From assembly GCA_023423235.1 (NCBI GenBank), contig JAFAFY010000186.1, forward strand, positions 1 to 8,310: a DNA stretch of 8,310 nucleotides. Direction: 5' to 3'. Shown here piece by piece: positions 1-6,882 of this stretch. The stretch comes from Pseudomonadota bacterium (GTDB taxonomy: Bacteria; Pseudomonadota; Gammaproteobacteria; Xanthomonadales; Xanthomonadaceae). The notes under the pieces are model-generated. The model did not search any database. It saw only the letters and a list, made by a program, of their open reading frames with translations, and was not told where the DNA came from. The first letter of the stretch is position 1. Each line of letters begins with the position of its first letter. The translations under genes and the position numbers were made by a program.

Positions 1-544
1 CGAACGACAGCTCGGCGACGCCGATCACGTAGCCGAGCGAGGTGTCCTTGACCAGGGCGATCCACTGGTTGACGAACGAGGGCAGCATCACCGGCAGGGC
101 CTGCGGCAGCACCACCAGCCGCAGGCCTTGCCAGCGGCCCAGGCCCAGTGCTTGCGCGGCCTGCCACTGGCCAGGCGGCAGGCTGGCAATGCCGGCGGCG
201 ACCGAATGCGCCAGGTACGCGCCGCCGACCAGCGACAGCGCCAGCATCACCGTCAGCACGCCCGGCACGTCGACGCCGAACAGCACCGGCAGCAGGAAGT
301 AGATCCAGAACACCAGCAGCAGGATCGGGATGGCGCGGAAGAATCCGAGCACCGCCAGCAACGGCGCCCGCCAGCGCCCGCGCAACAGCGCCAGCGCGAT
401 GCCGCCGGTCAGCCCCAGCGCGGCCGAGGCCAGCGCCGATGTCACGCTGAGCAGCACCGTCAGCGCGGCCCCGCCAAGCGGGCCGCCCGGCCAGGCCCCC
501 AGCAGGAAGTAATGCAGGTTGTCGGTGATGACGCGCAGGTCCAT
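1..544 (-). CDS. Polar amino-acid ABC transporter permease, second of the pair (3' end outside the window)
   Basis: Inner-membrane permease subunit of a polar amino-acid ABC importer. I translated 181 residues from the ATG at 544 to the left edge without a stop, so the C-terminus is missing. Hydrophobic segments lie at about residues 23-54, 62-90 and 95-112. The family's R-x-x-P element is at residues 70-73 (RAIP). The cytoplasmic EAA-type loop, which docks on the ATPase, covers about residues 117-147 and contains GQWQAAQALG and LPQALP. The family continues with N-Q-W and K-D-T-S-L near residues 159-170, all present. The start lies 6 bp after the stop of the upstream permease, indicating translational coupling; no strong Shine-Dalgarno is visible. 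The position after the binding protein and first permease matches the gltIJK layout of glutamate/aspartate importers, but the substrate cannot be fixed from the sequence. The ATPase gene is expected immediately left of the window. Confidence 0.93.
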   Translation of the reverse strand, partial: MDLRVITDNLHYFLLGAWPGGPLGGAALTVLLSVTSALASAALGLTGGIALALLRGRWRAPLLAVLGFFRAIPILLLVFWIYFLLPVLFGVDVPGVLTVMLALSLVGGAYLAHSVAAGIASLPPGQWQAAQALGLGRWQGLRLVVLPQALPVMLPSFVNQWIALVKDTSLGYVIGVAELSF

Positions 545-550
545 GGCGGC

Positions 551-1291
551 TCAGGCCAGCGCCACGCGGCGCCGGCCGAGGCCAGCGGCGGCAAGTTCGA
601 TCAGCGCGATCACCGCCATGTACAGCAGCGTGGCCACGGCGAAGGCCTGGAATGCCTGGAAGGTCTGCGACTCGACCTGGCGCGCCATGTACGCCAGCTC
701 GGCCACGCCGATGGCCATGGCCAGCGAGGAATTCTTGACCACCTGCATCGCCTGCCCGGCCAGCGGCGGCAGTGCGATGCGCACCGCCTGCGGCAGCACC
801 ACATGGCGCCAGCGCTGCGCCGGCCGCAGCCCCAGCGCCGCCGCCGCCAGCACCTGGCCGCGCGGAACCCCGCGGATGCCGGCGCGGAATTCCTCGGCGA
901 AGAACGCGGCGCTGTAGAGCGCAAGCCCGACGAAGGCGGCCAGGTACTCGAACGGCGGCCAGCGCAGGCCCAGCAGCCAGAGGTGGACGTGGTGCGGCTG
1001 GTTGAGCCAGTCGCGCAGGCCTGCGGGCAGCAGCGCCAGCGCGCCGAAATACCAGAAGAACAACTGCACGAGCAGGGGGGTGTTGCGCATCAGCGACAGC
1101 CAGGCCCGCGCCGGCCAACGCAACAATCGCGCGGGCGAGAGTCGCGCCAGGCACAGGCCGAAACCGAGCACGAGCGCGGCGACGGTGACCGCGGCCGACA
1201 GCGCCACGGTCACGGTCAGGCCCTGCAGCAGCCACTGCAGGTATTGCGGCGCGAGCATCGCGGTCAGGCCGTTCGCCGGCAGTTGCGGCAC
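551..1291 (-). CDS. Polar amino-acid ABC transporter permease, first of the pair (HisM/GltJ-like)
   Basis: Inner-membrane permease, 246 residues, of the His/Glu/Gln/Arg family. The hallmark RNTPLLVQLFF is at residues 69-79. The EAA loop is at about 133-170, with GQVLAAAALGL followed by LPQAVRI. The membrane-re-entry sequence KNSSLAMAIGVAEL comes next, and a last hydrophobic helix lies near residues 212-238. A Trp/His/Pro-rich stretch at residues 89-115 sits between two membrane segments. Such inserts occur in GltJ-type permeases. It would heterodimerise with the permease at 1-544. The start is GTG at 1291, 9 bp after the stop of the binding-protein gene and preceded by a modest GAGCGG element. 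An in-frame ATG at 1258 (residue 12) is an alternative start that would shorten only the non-membrane N-terminus. Same operon as its neighbours on both sides. Confidence 0.94.
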   Translation of the reverse strand: MPQLPANGLTAMLAPQYLQWLLQGLTVTVALSAAVTVAALVLGFGLCLARLSPARLLRWPARAWLSLMRNTPLLVQLFFWYFGALALLPAGLRDWLNQPHHVHLWLLGLRWPPFEYLAAFVGLALYSAAFFAEEFRAGIRGVPRGQVLAAAALGLRPAQRWRHVVLPQAVRIALPPLAGQAMQVVKNSSLAMAIGVAELAYMARQVESQTFQAFQAFAVATLLYMAVIALIELAAAGLGRRRVALA

Positions 1292-1300
1292 TGCATCCGC

Positions 1301-2200
1301 TCAAGCCGTGGGTGCCGGCCGGCTGTCGGCTGGTCGGCCGTCGTCAGGCCCGCTGTCGCCGATCCGGTACAGCCTGGGCAACGGCGTTTTCGAGGACGGA
1401 CCGAACCAGCGGTCATGGATGCGCTGGGCCTCGCCGTCGGCTTCCAGCGCGCGCAGGCTCTCGTCGACGAAGGCCTTGAGCCGGGCTTCGCCCTTGGGGA
1501 CGCCGACGCCGATCAGGTCCTCGGAAATCGCGAACGCCGGGATCTCGTAGGCCTCGCGGTCGGGCACGTTCGCCAGCAGGCCGACCAGCTTGGGGCCGTC
1601 CTGGCTGATCGCCTGCACGTTGCCGTTGCGCAGCGCGGTGAACGCGAACGGCGTGTCGTCGTAGGCGATGAGCGTGGCCTGCGGGAACTGCTGGCGGATC
1701 ACGATTTCGTTGACCGTGCCCTTGTCCACGCCGATGCGCAGGCCTTCAAGCTGATCGGGCGAGGACAGCGTGCCCTTGCGCGCCAGGAACTGGGTGCCCG
1801 AGGCGAAGTACGGAATGCTGAAGTCGATCTGCCGGGCGCGCTCCTCGGTGATGGTGAAGTTCGCCAATACCAGGTCGACCTTGCCAGAGGCCAGCAGCGG
1901 CACCCGGTTGGCAGGGTTGGTCGGCAGCAGTTCCAGCCGCACGCCCAGGCGATCGGCCAGCGCCTGGGCGATGTCGACATCGAAGCCGGCGATCCGGCGC
2001 GTCTGCGGGTCGATGAAGCCGAATGGCGGATTGCCGTCGAACGCGGCCACCCGGAGTACGCCCGCGCGTTGGATCGCATCGAGCCGGTCGCCAGTGGCGT
2101 CGCCCGCGTCGCGCCCGCAGGCGGCCGTGAACAGGGTCATCAGCAGCAATAGCAGCGGCGCCAGCGCAGCGCCGGAAAATCGGAACGTCATGCCGCGCAT
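1301..2200 (-). CDS. Family 3 extracellular solute-binding lipoprotein of the amino-acid ABC importer
   Basis: Periplasmic binding protein that captures an amino acid for the two permeases downstream; 299 residues. The N-terminus has a leucine-rich signal segment (13-24) ending in a TAAC lipobox with Cys28, so it should be a lipoprotein; residue +2 is Gly, not the Asp inner-membrane retention signal. The family 3 signature G-F-D-V-D-I-x3-L-A-x2-L is at residues 72-85. The lobe-1 sequence NFTITEERARQIDFSIPYF carries the Thr and Arg that normally grip the ligand carboxylate. In lobe 2, the Asp of ISQDG is well placed for the ligand amino group. The KGTVNE element recalls Glu/Asp-binding proteins of the GltI type, so an acidic amino acid is plausible but unproven. 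About 28 residues after the usual W-F-G end form a Pro/Asp-rich tail. Start ATG 2200; ATG 2191 (residue 4) is possible. First gene of the operon. Confidence 0.93.
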   Translation of the reverse strand: MRGMTFRFSGAALAPLLLLLMTLFTAACGRDAGDATGDRLDAIQRAGVLRVAAFDGNPPFGFIDPQTRRIAGFDVDIAQALADRLGVRLELLPTNPANRVPLLASGKVDLVLANFTITEERARQIDFSIPYFASGTQFLARKGTLSSPDQLEGLRIGVDKGTVNEIVIRQQFPQATLIAYDDTPFAFTALRNGNVQAISQDGPKLVGLLANVPDREAYEIPAFAISEDLIGVGVPKGEARLKAFVDESLRALEADGEAQRIHDRWFGPSSKTPLPRLYRIGDSGPDDGRPADSRPAPTA

Positions 2201-2257
2201 CCGGGCGAAAGGGACGCCATTCTAGGAAGCGCCCGCCTTGCGCCACATGAGATTTGC

Positions 2258-2271
2258 GCATGTCCACATGC
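2258..2271. repeat. Perfect inverted repeat GCATGTccACATGC, possible operator
   Basis: Two perfect 6-base arms are separated by CC, inside the gap ahead of the amino-acid importer operon. The site sits 34-47 bp upstream of the -10-like TAGAAT on the minus strand, a usual place for an activator. The motif TTGCGC followed by CACATG occurs twice here (2238-2249 and 2254-2270), the second copy with a 5-base insertion that creates the palindrome. The cognate protein is unknown; a chance palindrome cannot be excluded. Confidence 0.3.
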
Positions 2272-2284
2272 CGACAACGCGCAT

Positions 2285-2298
2285 GCACAGGGGTGTGC
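2285..2298 (-). terminator. Short hairpin after the esterase gene, weak terminator candidate
   Basis: The arms GCACA and TGTGC flank a 4-base loop (GGGG on the plus strand, CCCC in the minus-strand transcript), starting 5 bases past the esterase stop codon. The stem is only 5 bp and no run of U follows it in the transcript, so it is not a standard intrinsic terminator. Rho-dependent ending or read-through into the importer operon are both possible. Confidence 0.25.
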
Positions 2299-2303
2299 GG
2301 GCG

Positions 2304-3491
2304 TCAGTCGTCGCCCGGCGCGTTCACCGCGTGTGGGCGGGTGCCGTGGGTCTGGTCCATGCGGTCGCGTTCGTCGTGCAGTGCCTGGACCTGGGCCTCG
2401 TCGAGGTCGCGGTGCAGGTTGTCGCGCAGCGTGGTCAGCCAGGGGATGCGCACCGGATCGGGGAGGTCGCGGACCCACAGGCGCAGCATGTAGCGCTGCT
2501 GCGGCGTCATGGCCTGGTAGGCCCTGGCATCGGGAACCGGTGGCGCCTTCGGGCCGGTCAGGGTGAAGAACACCGCGCGGCCGAGCGACGCGGGGATCAC
2601 GCTGCCGTGGTCCTCGCCGGGAATCTCGTTGAACTGGAACAGCACGCCGGGAACGTCGGTCAACCGGTTGGCGACTTCCCGCATCAGGGTGTTCTGCCGC
2701 ATCTGGGCGAAGCGGTCGGCAAATTCGGCGGCGCGCGGATGGCCCTGCAGGGCGGGGTGCAGCGCCTGCTCGTACTGGCCGACAGTGAGCAGCAGCCGCT
2801 TGGGTGCCTGGCCGGGACGCCAGGCCTGGCCGGCGTCCGCCAGGCGATCCAGCAGGTAGGCATTGCCAAGCCAGACCGAAGGACTCGCGGCCAGGTAGGT
2901 ATCGAACAGCTGCGGCCGCGTCAGCAGGGTATAGAGCGTGAACTGTCCGGCGAGCGAATGCCCGAACAAGGCCTGGCGGTTCGGGTCGATCGGGATCTCC
3001 CGTGCCAGCGCGGGCTTGAGGTCGTGCTCGATGAAATCCAGGAACGCGTCGGCACCCCCGGTGGGTCGGGCGATCCGCGGATCGCGGATGCCCGGCGGCG
3101 TCATGTCGTACATCCGCTCCTCGCCGGCCTGCACGCCGGGCGGATAACCGATCGCCACGACCACCAGGTCGTCGCCCGGAGCACGGTCCAGACGGCGATC
3201 GTAGGCCCGGGCGGCCTCGATCGCCGTCAGCGCCATGATGTTGCCATCCAGCACGTAGAGCACCGGATAGCCATGCTCGGGAGGCGGCGCCGCGGGCCGT
3301 GCGATGGTGACCTCGAATGTGCGCCCCGAGCCACTGGCCCGCATCGTACGGACCGTGGCGCCGGGGACGGCCAGCGGCACGTCGCCGGCGACGCCTCCGC
3401 CCCCCGGCCCGGGACCGGGAGGCGACAACGCTGCGGCGGGTGCCGCCCACAACACGGAGACCAGCAGGGCGGGGAACAGGCACTTCAACAC
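2304..3491 (-). CDS. Exported alpha/beta-hydrolase esterase (putative esterase family, PF00756-like; Fes/IroE/esterase D type)
   Basis: Probable serine esterase, 395 residues. Residues 1-21 look like a Sec signal peptide (hydrophobic core, then AAPAAA). A Pro/Gly linker (24-36) leads to the hydrolase domain from about residue 45. The nucleophile elbow is GHSLAG with Ser179. The likely acid is Glu241 in VGQYEQ, and the likely base is His295 in GEDHGS. The strand LYVLDGN (78-84) and the YDMTPP motif (128-133) also fit this family, which includes S-formylglutathione hydrolases and the siderophore esterases Fes and IroE. The GTG start at 3491 is supported by AGGAG (plus 3501-3505) nine bases upstream. 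Residues after about 315 form a C-terminal extension with charged helices that I do not recognise. The gene lies 49 bp after the TonB receptor on the same strand, so the pair is probably co-transcribed and the enzyme may process the receptor's ligand in the periplasm. Substrate unknown. Confidence 0.88.
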   Translation of the reverse strand: MLKCLFPALLVSVLWAAPAAALSPPGPGPGGGGVAGDVPLAVPGATVRTMRASGSGRTFEVTIARPAAPPPEHGYPVLYVLDGNIMALTAIEAARAYDRRLDRAPGDDLVVVAIGYPPGVQAGEERMYDMTPPGIRDPRIARPTGGADAFLDFIEHDLKPALAREIPIDPNRQALFGHSLAGQFTLYTLLTRPQLFDTYLAASPSVWLGNAYLLDRLADAGQAWRPGQAPKRLLLTVGQYEQALHPALQGHPRAAEFADRFAQMRQNTLMREVANRLTDVPGVLFQFNEIPGEDHGSVIPASLGRAVFFTLTGPKAPPVPDARAYQAMTPQQRYMLRLWVRDLPDPVRIPWLTTLRDNLHRDLDEAQVQALHDERDRMDQTHGTRPHAVNAPGDD

Positions 3492-3500
3492 GGCGTCGGA

Positions 3501-3505
3501 CTCCT
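3501..3505 (-). promoter_or_regulatory. Ribosome binding site of the esterase gene
   Basis: AGGAG on the minus strand lies 9 nt before a GTG codon. It decides the GTG at 3491 as the start, which also begins directly at a good signal peptide. Confidence 0.7.
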
Positions 3506-3540
3506 GTAGCGATGGCGGGGAGCGTTGTGGACCGGTCGGG

Positions 3541-6525
3541 TCACCAGTGCTTGCTGAAGGAGAGCACCAGGGTGCGGCCCATCACCGTGGCGTTGGCCGG
3601 ATCGTAGGGATCGGCGAGCGCATCGTTGGCGGCGGTGCCGCCATCGATGAAGGGCGGATCGCGGTCGGTGACGTTGAGCGCGGTGAAGTTCAGCCGGGAC
3701 TGGTCGAGGAAACCGCCGAAACCGGACAGGTCGTAGTCCACTGCCAGGTCGAACGTCGTCCAGGAGCCGATCCGCACTGGCCGGTCCGCCAGTACCGGCA
3801 GGCCGCTGGCGTTGGGCACATAGCAGCCCTGGTCGCAAGCGTAGTCGTCGACGTAGTTCATCGTCAGCGTCGTGCGCACATCGCCGATGCTCCAGCGCAG
3901 GCCCTGCTGCGAGCGCAGCGGGACCGGATTGCCGGCCGCGCTGTACTTGCCCAACTGGTCGATGTAGTCCGCGCCGGGTGCGGCCTGGATTTCGTAGGAA
4001 TCGAGCCAGGTGCCGCGCGCGAAGACATCGAACGCGCCGGCGCTGGCCGTCTCCCATGCGTAGTCGAGGTGGAAGTCGACGCCGGACATGCGCAGCGACG
4101 CCAGGTTGATCTGGGTGGCGTTGATGATCATCGCCACGTCGGCCGCCGACTGCACCGGGCCCGTGCCCAGTTGCCCGAGGTAACGCGGGTCGGCGAACAT
4201 CTGCTCCACACGCGTCGCACCGGGGTTCAATTCCAGGCTGTCGATGTAGGCGGTATCACCGGTGGCGAACAGTTCGGCCAGGATGCCGCCCAGCGTGCCG
4301 GCCTGGATGCGCACGATCCGGTCGTCGATCTCCAGGTCGAAATAGCTCGCGCCCACCTTCAGCCCGGGCGCCCACTCGGGCGCGTAGTCGAAGCCGAGCG
4401 TCCAGGTCGTCGATTCCTCCGGGCGCAGCGTGGGCCCGGCGCCGCCGGCCACCACGATGGCCGAGAACGTGCAGTTGCCCGCGCCGCCCGGCGTTCCGAC
4501 CACGCCATTGAGCGGTACCAGGCTGGTGTTGCATGGCGCGGTATAGAGGTCGGCACGCAGGAAGGCACCGTTGCCGCCGGTGATCGGCTGGACGCCGTCG
4601 TAGGCATAGCGCATCGGCGGGGCGTGGAACGAGGTGCCCCAGCTGCCGCGCACGGTAAGCGCATCGGTGGGTTTCCAGTCGAAGCCTGCCTTGGGATTGA
4701 AGGTGGAGAAATCGCCAAGGCCCCTGCCGCGCTCGTAACGGCCGGCCAGCGAGACATCCAGTTTCTTTGCCAGCCTGGACGAGTTGTTGGCGCCCACCAG
4801 CGGCACGGCCAGTTCGACGAATGCGGCGGCGACATCGCGCTCGGTGGTGCCGAAGGTCTCGTGCGCGTCGCCGATGCTGCGCCAGTTGAAATCGAGTTCG
4901 CCGCCGATGTTCTCGCGCCGCCAGTCCAGGCCTGCCGCGAGCTTGACTGCGCCGCCGCCGATCTCGAACAGGTCACCATCGGCCTTGAAGCTCGCCTGGG
5001 TGAGCCAGGAGGTGTACTCCAGGTTCTCGAAACCGATCATCTGCGCCCGCACCCGGTCCGACAGCGGCTGCGTCGACCACGGATTGAAGGCCTCGAAGCC
5101 GAGCGCGGCGCAATAGGCCTGCTGCGCATTGGGATTGGCGGGCGTATTGCCAGCGCCCAGCCCCATCAGGCTGCAGGCCATCGCGCTGGGCGCCTGCACC
5201 CTGCCGCCGTTGGCGGCGGGCAGGTGGTCGTAGATGTTGGCGTTGCGCAGGACATCCGAATCGCGGAACTGGGTTTCCCGGCTGTAGGACAGATCCGCAG
5301 TCGCCCGCCAGCTGCCGGCCAGGTCGAAACTGGCGCCGAACGCCGCAGCGAGGCTGTCCACGCCCACCTGGCGCTGCAGCGGGGCATCGTCGATCAGCAC
5401 GCCGAAGTTGTTGGCGATGCCGGCGATGGCATGGGGATTGGTGGGCGCCAGCGTGCCGTAAACCGCCTGGTAGCCCTGGTTGTAGGTGCCGCGACGACGG
5501 GTATAGCGCAGGTCGCCGTAGAGAGAGACTGTCTCGCCCACGGCGTGCTCGAATCCGAAGAACGCGCTGTGGCGCTTCATGGCCGGCAGGATGTCGACCC
5601 CGTCCCAGGCGTTGTAGGTGTTGCCCACGCCGTCGCTGACCGGGACCAGGTCGGCAACGGTCAGTCCCGTGCCGGCGCCTCCCGGCGCGCTGTAGACCAC
5701 CCTGCCGTTGGCGGCGGCCGTGCCCGCGAAGAGATTTGCCGCCGCGCCCGCCCGTGCATTGGCCCTGCGCCAGTTCACACCGCCGCGGTTGCTGAAATCG
5801 CCGCCGTTGTAGATGTCCCGGTCGTTGGCCAGGACGTTGTCCTGGTCGTTGTATTCATAGCCGACGATCAGGCCGCCGCCTTCCCATTCCGTGCCCCAGG
5901 TCTGGCCGATCTGCAACTGGTCGCCGCCGCCCTGGGTACTGGTGCCCAGCCGCACTGTGGTATGGGCGCCGCTGTCGCTGCGCTTGGTGATGATGTTGAC
6001 CACGCCGCCCACGGCGTCCGAGCCGTAGACCGCCGAGGCGCCATCGAGCAGCACCTCGATATGCGAAACCGCATTGGTGGGAATGCTGGAGATGTCCACG
6101 TAGTCGCCGAACTGGCCGGATGCCGCAACACGGCGGCCGTTGACCAGGACCAGGGTCGACAGGGCGCCCAGGCCGCGCAGGTTCACGCCCTGGCCGCCGG
6201 TCATGTTGGAGCCGGCCACGCTGCCGTCCTGCCCGCCCTGGACGTTGTCGCTCATGCCGACGCCGCCGGCGAAATTGGCCGGAAGATCGCGCAGGAAGTC
6301 GCCGACCGTGGCCTTGCCGCTGTCACGGATCTGCTCGGCGGAGATCACCTGCACGGCATTGCCGGCCGGGTCCGCGCCGCGGATGTTGGTGCCGGTCACC
6401 AGCACCCGGTCCAGATCCGTCGCCTGCGTCTCGGGCTGCTGCGCGTGCAGCGCCCCCGAGATACACAACGCCAGGATAGAGACGCCGATACCCCCTCGGC
6501 GCGTACAGCCAGCTCGACTACTCAT
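3541..6525 (-). CDS. TonB-dependent outer-membrane receptor
   Basis: Outer-membrane, energy-coupled import channel of 994 residues. The signal peptide ends at about Ala28 (ALHA before QQ). A TonB-box-like segment, DRVLVTG, is at residues 39-45. The plug domain covers about 50-182, with VNLRGLG (114-120), LVLVNGRRV (125-133) and the closing motif DGASAVYGSDAVGGVVNII (161-179). The remainder is a long beta-barrel, and the protein ends in an aromatic residue (Trp994), as expected for outer-membrane assembly. Three cysteine pairs (in NPNAQQAYC and the earlier MAC; APC with GNC; ACDQGC) probably form disulfides in extracellular loops. The ATG start has GGGGAG (plus 6532-6537) six bases upstream. 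At close to 1,000 residues it belongs to the large receptors common in Xanthomonadales, many of which import carbohydrates, peptides or other organics rather than iron chelates. The substrate is not identifiable here. First gene of the probable receptor-esterase operon, divergent from the GntR regulator. Confidence 0.95.
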   Translation of the reverse strand: MSSRAGCTRRGGIGVSILALCISGALHAQQPETQATDLDRVLVTGTNIRGADPAGNAVQVISAEQIRDSGKATVGDFLRDLPANFAGGVGMSDNVQGGQDGSVAGSNMTGGQGVNLRGLGALSTLVLVNGRRVAASGQFGDYVDISSIPTNAVSHIEVLLDGASAVYGSDAVGGVVNIITKRSDSGAHTTVRLGTSTQGGGDQLQIGQTWGTEWEGGGLIVGYEYNDQDNVLANDRDIYNGGDFSNRGGVNWRRANARAGAAANLFAGTAAANGRVVYSAPGGAGTGLTVADLVPVSDGVGNTYNAWDGVDILPAMKRHSAFFGFEHAVGETVSLYGDLRYTRRRGTYNQGYQAVYGTLAPTNPHAIAGIANNFGVLIDDAPLQRQVGVDSLAAAFGASFDLAGSWRATADLSYSRETQFRDSDVLRNANIYDHLPAANGGRVQAPSAMACSLMGLGAGNTPANPNAQQAYCAALGFEAFNPWSTQPLSDRVRAQMIGFENLEYTSWLTQASFKADGDLFEIGGGAVKLAAGLDWRRENIGGELDFNWRSIGDAHETFGTTERDVAAAFVELAVPLVGANNSSRLAKKLDVSLAGRYERGRGLGDFSTFNPKAGFDWKPTDALTVRGSWGTSFHAPPMRYAYDGVQPITGGNGAFLRADLYTAPCNTSLVPLNGVVGTPGGAGNCTFSAIVVAGGAGPTLRPEESTTWTLGFDYAPEWAPGLKVGASYFDLEIDDRIVRIQAGTLGGILAELFATGDTAYIDSLELNPGATRVEQMFADPRYLGQLGTGPVQSAADVAMIINATQINLASLRMSGVDFHLDYAWETASAGAFDVFARGTWLDSYEIQAAPGADYIDQLGKYSAAGNPVPLRSQQGLRWSIGDVRTTLTMNYVDDYACDQGCYVPNASGLPVLADRPVRIGSWTTFDLAVDYDLSGFGGFLDQSRLNFTALNVTDRDPPFIDGGTAANDALADPYDPANATVMGRTLVLSFSKHW

Positions 6526-6531
6526 CAGATG

Positions 6532-6537
6532 CTCCCC
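6532..6537 (-). promoter_or_regulatory. Ribosome binding site of the TonB receptor gene
   Basis: GGGGAG on the minus strand lies six bases before the ATG at 6525 and supports that start. Confidence 0.7.
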
Positions 6538-6582
6538 GATTGCTGTTCAGTCTGGATAGGTGACGGTGTCCCTGCCGCGCGG

Positions 6583-6597
6583 TCCGCGTGACGCGGA
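6583..6597 (-). repeat. Leader inverted repeat TCCGCG-N3-CGCGGA
   Basis: Perfect 6-bp arms with a 3-base loop in the predicted untranslated leader of the receptor transcript, about 58 nt before its start codon. It adjoins an 8-base palindrome, CCGCGCGG (6575-6582), and either could compete for pairing. It could fold in RNA or be a protein site; in such GC-rich DNA chance is also likely. Confidence 0.3.
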
Positions 6598-6663
6598 TGC
6601 GACTGTCCCTGTCGAGCTGGCCCCGTCCTTAGCAGACGATGGCGACCCCTGTGAGGCAATCCG

Positions 6664-6692
6664 ATGACAGCAAATTGCATCCCCAGCGTCAA
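6664..6692 (-). promoter_or_regulatory. Sigma70-type promoter for the receptor-esterase operon
   Basis: On the minus strand a -35 box TTGACG (plus 6687-6692, five of six consensus bases) and a -10 box TGTCAT (plus 6664-6669, four of six) are separated by exactly 17 bp. Directly upstream of the -35 lies an A/T-rich tract (plus about 6694-6712) that resembles an UP element. Transcription would begin near plus 6657, giving a leader of about 130 nt. This is the best promoter in the window and points at the receptor gene. Confidence 0.6.
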
Positions 6693-6804
6693 CAGAAATT
6701 ACGATATTTTTTGCACGATCGTTGGGCGAAAGCGACTTGGTGGCGCCGAAATGGAGATTATTCCGGGTTTTGTGCCACCCGGCCCGCCCGGGTTCCGCCT
6801 GTAT

Positions 6805-6819
6805 TGTCGAAATTCAACA
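6805..6819. promoter_or_regulatory. Imperfect palindrome TGTcGAAaTTCaACA, candidate operator
   Basis: Seven-base arms around a central A match at six of seven positions. An overlapping repeat, AATTC-N6-GAATT, extends to 6826. It ends 63 bp before the regulator's start codon and lies about 110 bp upstream of the receptor -35, so it is better placed for autoregulation of the GntR gene than for direct blocking of the receptor promoter. FadR-type regulators bind inverted repeats, commonly with GT/AC cores, but the distance between the halves here is longer than their usual site. Assignment to this regulator is inference from position. Confidence 0.4.
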
Positions 6820-6882
6820 TGGAATTGCTGCGGTGCGGAACGCTTCGCGCGGGATTTTCGATATTCGTGGCACACTCCCGCC

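Larger units (their letters stand above)
2201..2303. other. Intergenic region upstream of the amino-acid importer operon
   Basis: This 103 bp gap separates the esterase stop from the binding-protein start and must hold the importer's promoter if the importer is transcribed separately. On the minus strand a TAGAAT sequence (plus 2219-2224) matches five of six bases of a sigma70 -10 box. It lies about 19 nt before the start codon and has no recognisable -35 at normal spacing, so it would need an activator and would give a very short leader. Two inverted repeats, annotated separately, lie further upstream. Confidence 0.35.
6526..6882. other. Divergent intergenic control region between the receptor and the GntR regulator
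   Basis: This 357 bp stretch has no convincing gene. The half next to the receptor (6526-6656) is GC-rich and would be the receptor's roughly 130 nt leader; it has a short inverted repeat and no ATG or GTG on the receptor strand. The middle and right part (about 6670-6870) is clearly more AT-rich than the rest of the window. It holds the receptor promoter, an ACGATCGT palindrome (6715-6722), two copies of CGATATT (6702-6708 and 6859-6865) and the imperfect palindrome at 6805-6819. I find no clear promoter for the regulator itself. Confidence 0.7.

Noticed and set aside
128..2152. A 674-codon plus-strand open frame across the importer genes
   Set aside because: It spans three recognisable minus-strand transporter genes. 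Its product is rich in Gln, Arg and His and has no recognisable fold, as expected of a GC-driven antisense frame.
2188..3483. A 431-codon minus-strand frame overlapping the esterase
   Set aside because: It is an out-of-phase reading of the esterase gene, Arg-rich and without motifs, while the other frame has signal peptide, nucleophile elbow and ribosome binding site.
3530..3537. GACCGGTC palindrome between receptor and esterase as a terminator
   Set aside because: It is only an 8-base palindrome with no loop and no T-run. An 8-base GC-rich palindrome is easily a chance event, and the 49 bp gap fits an operon.
3304..6591. A 1,095-codon open frame on the plus strand, antisense to the receptor
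   Set aside because: It mirrors the receptor codons of a very GC-rich gene. Its translation is a repetitive Arg/Gly/Ala/His-rich string with no domain, while the opposite strand encodes a complete receptor.
6664..6882. A 73-residue N-terminal extension of the GntR regulator
   Set aside because: The extension is encoded by AT-rich intergenic DNA, overlaps the receptor promoter and adds no domain. The ATG at 6883 places the winged helix at the normal distance from the N-terminus.
6526..6882. A Fur box controlling the receptor
   Set aside because: The AT-rich part was read on both strands for a GATAAT-type inverted repeat. Nothing close to the consensus was found.
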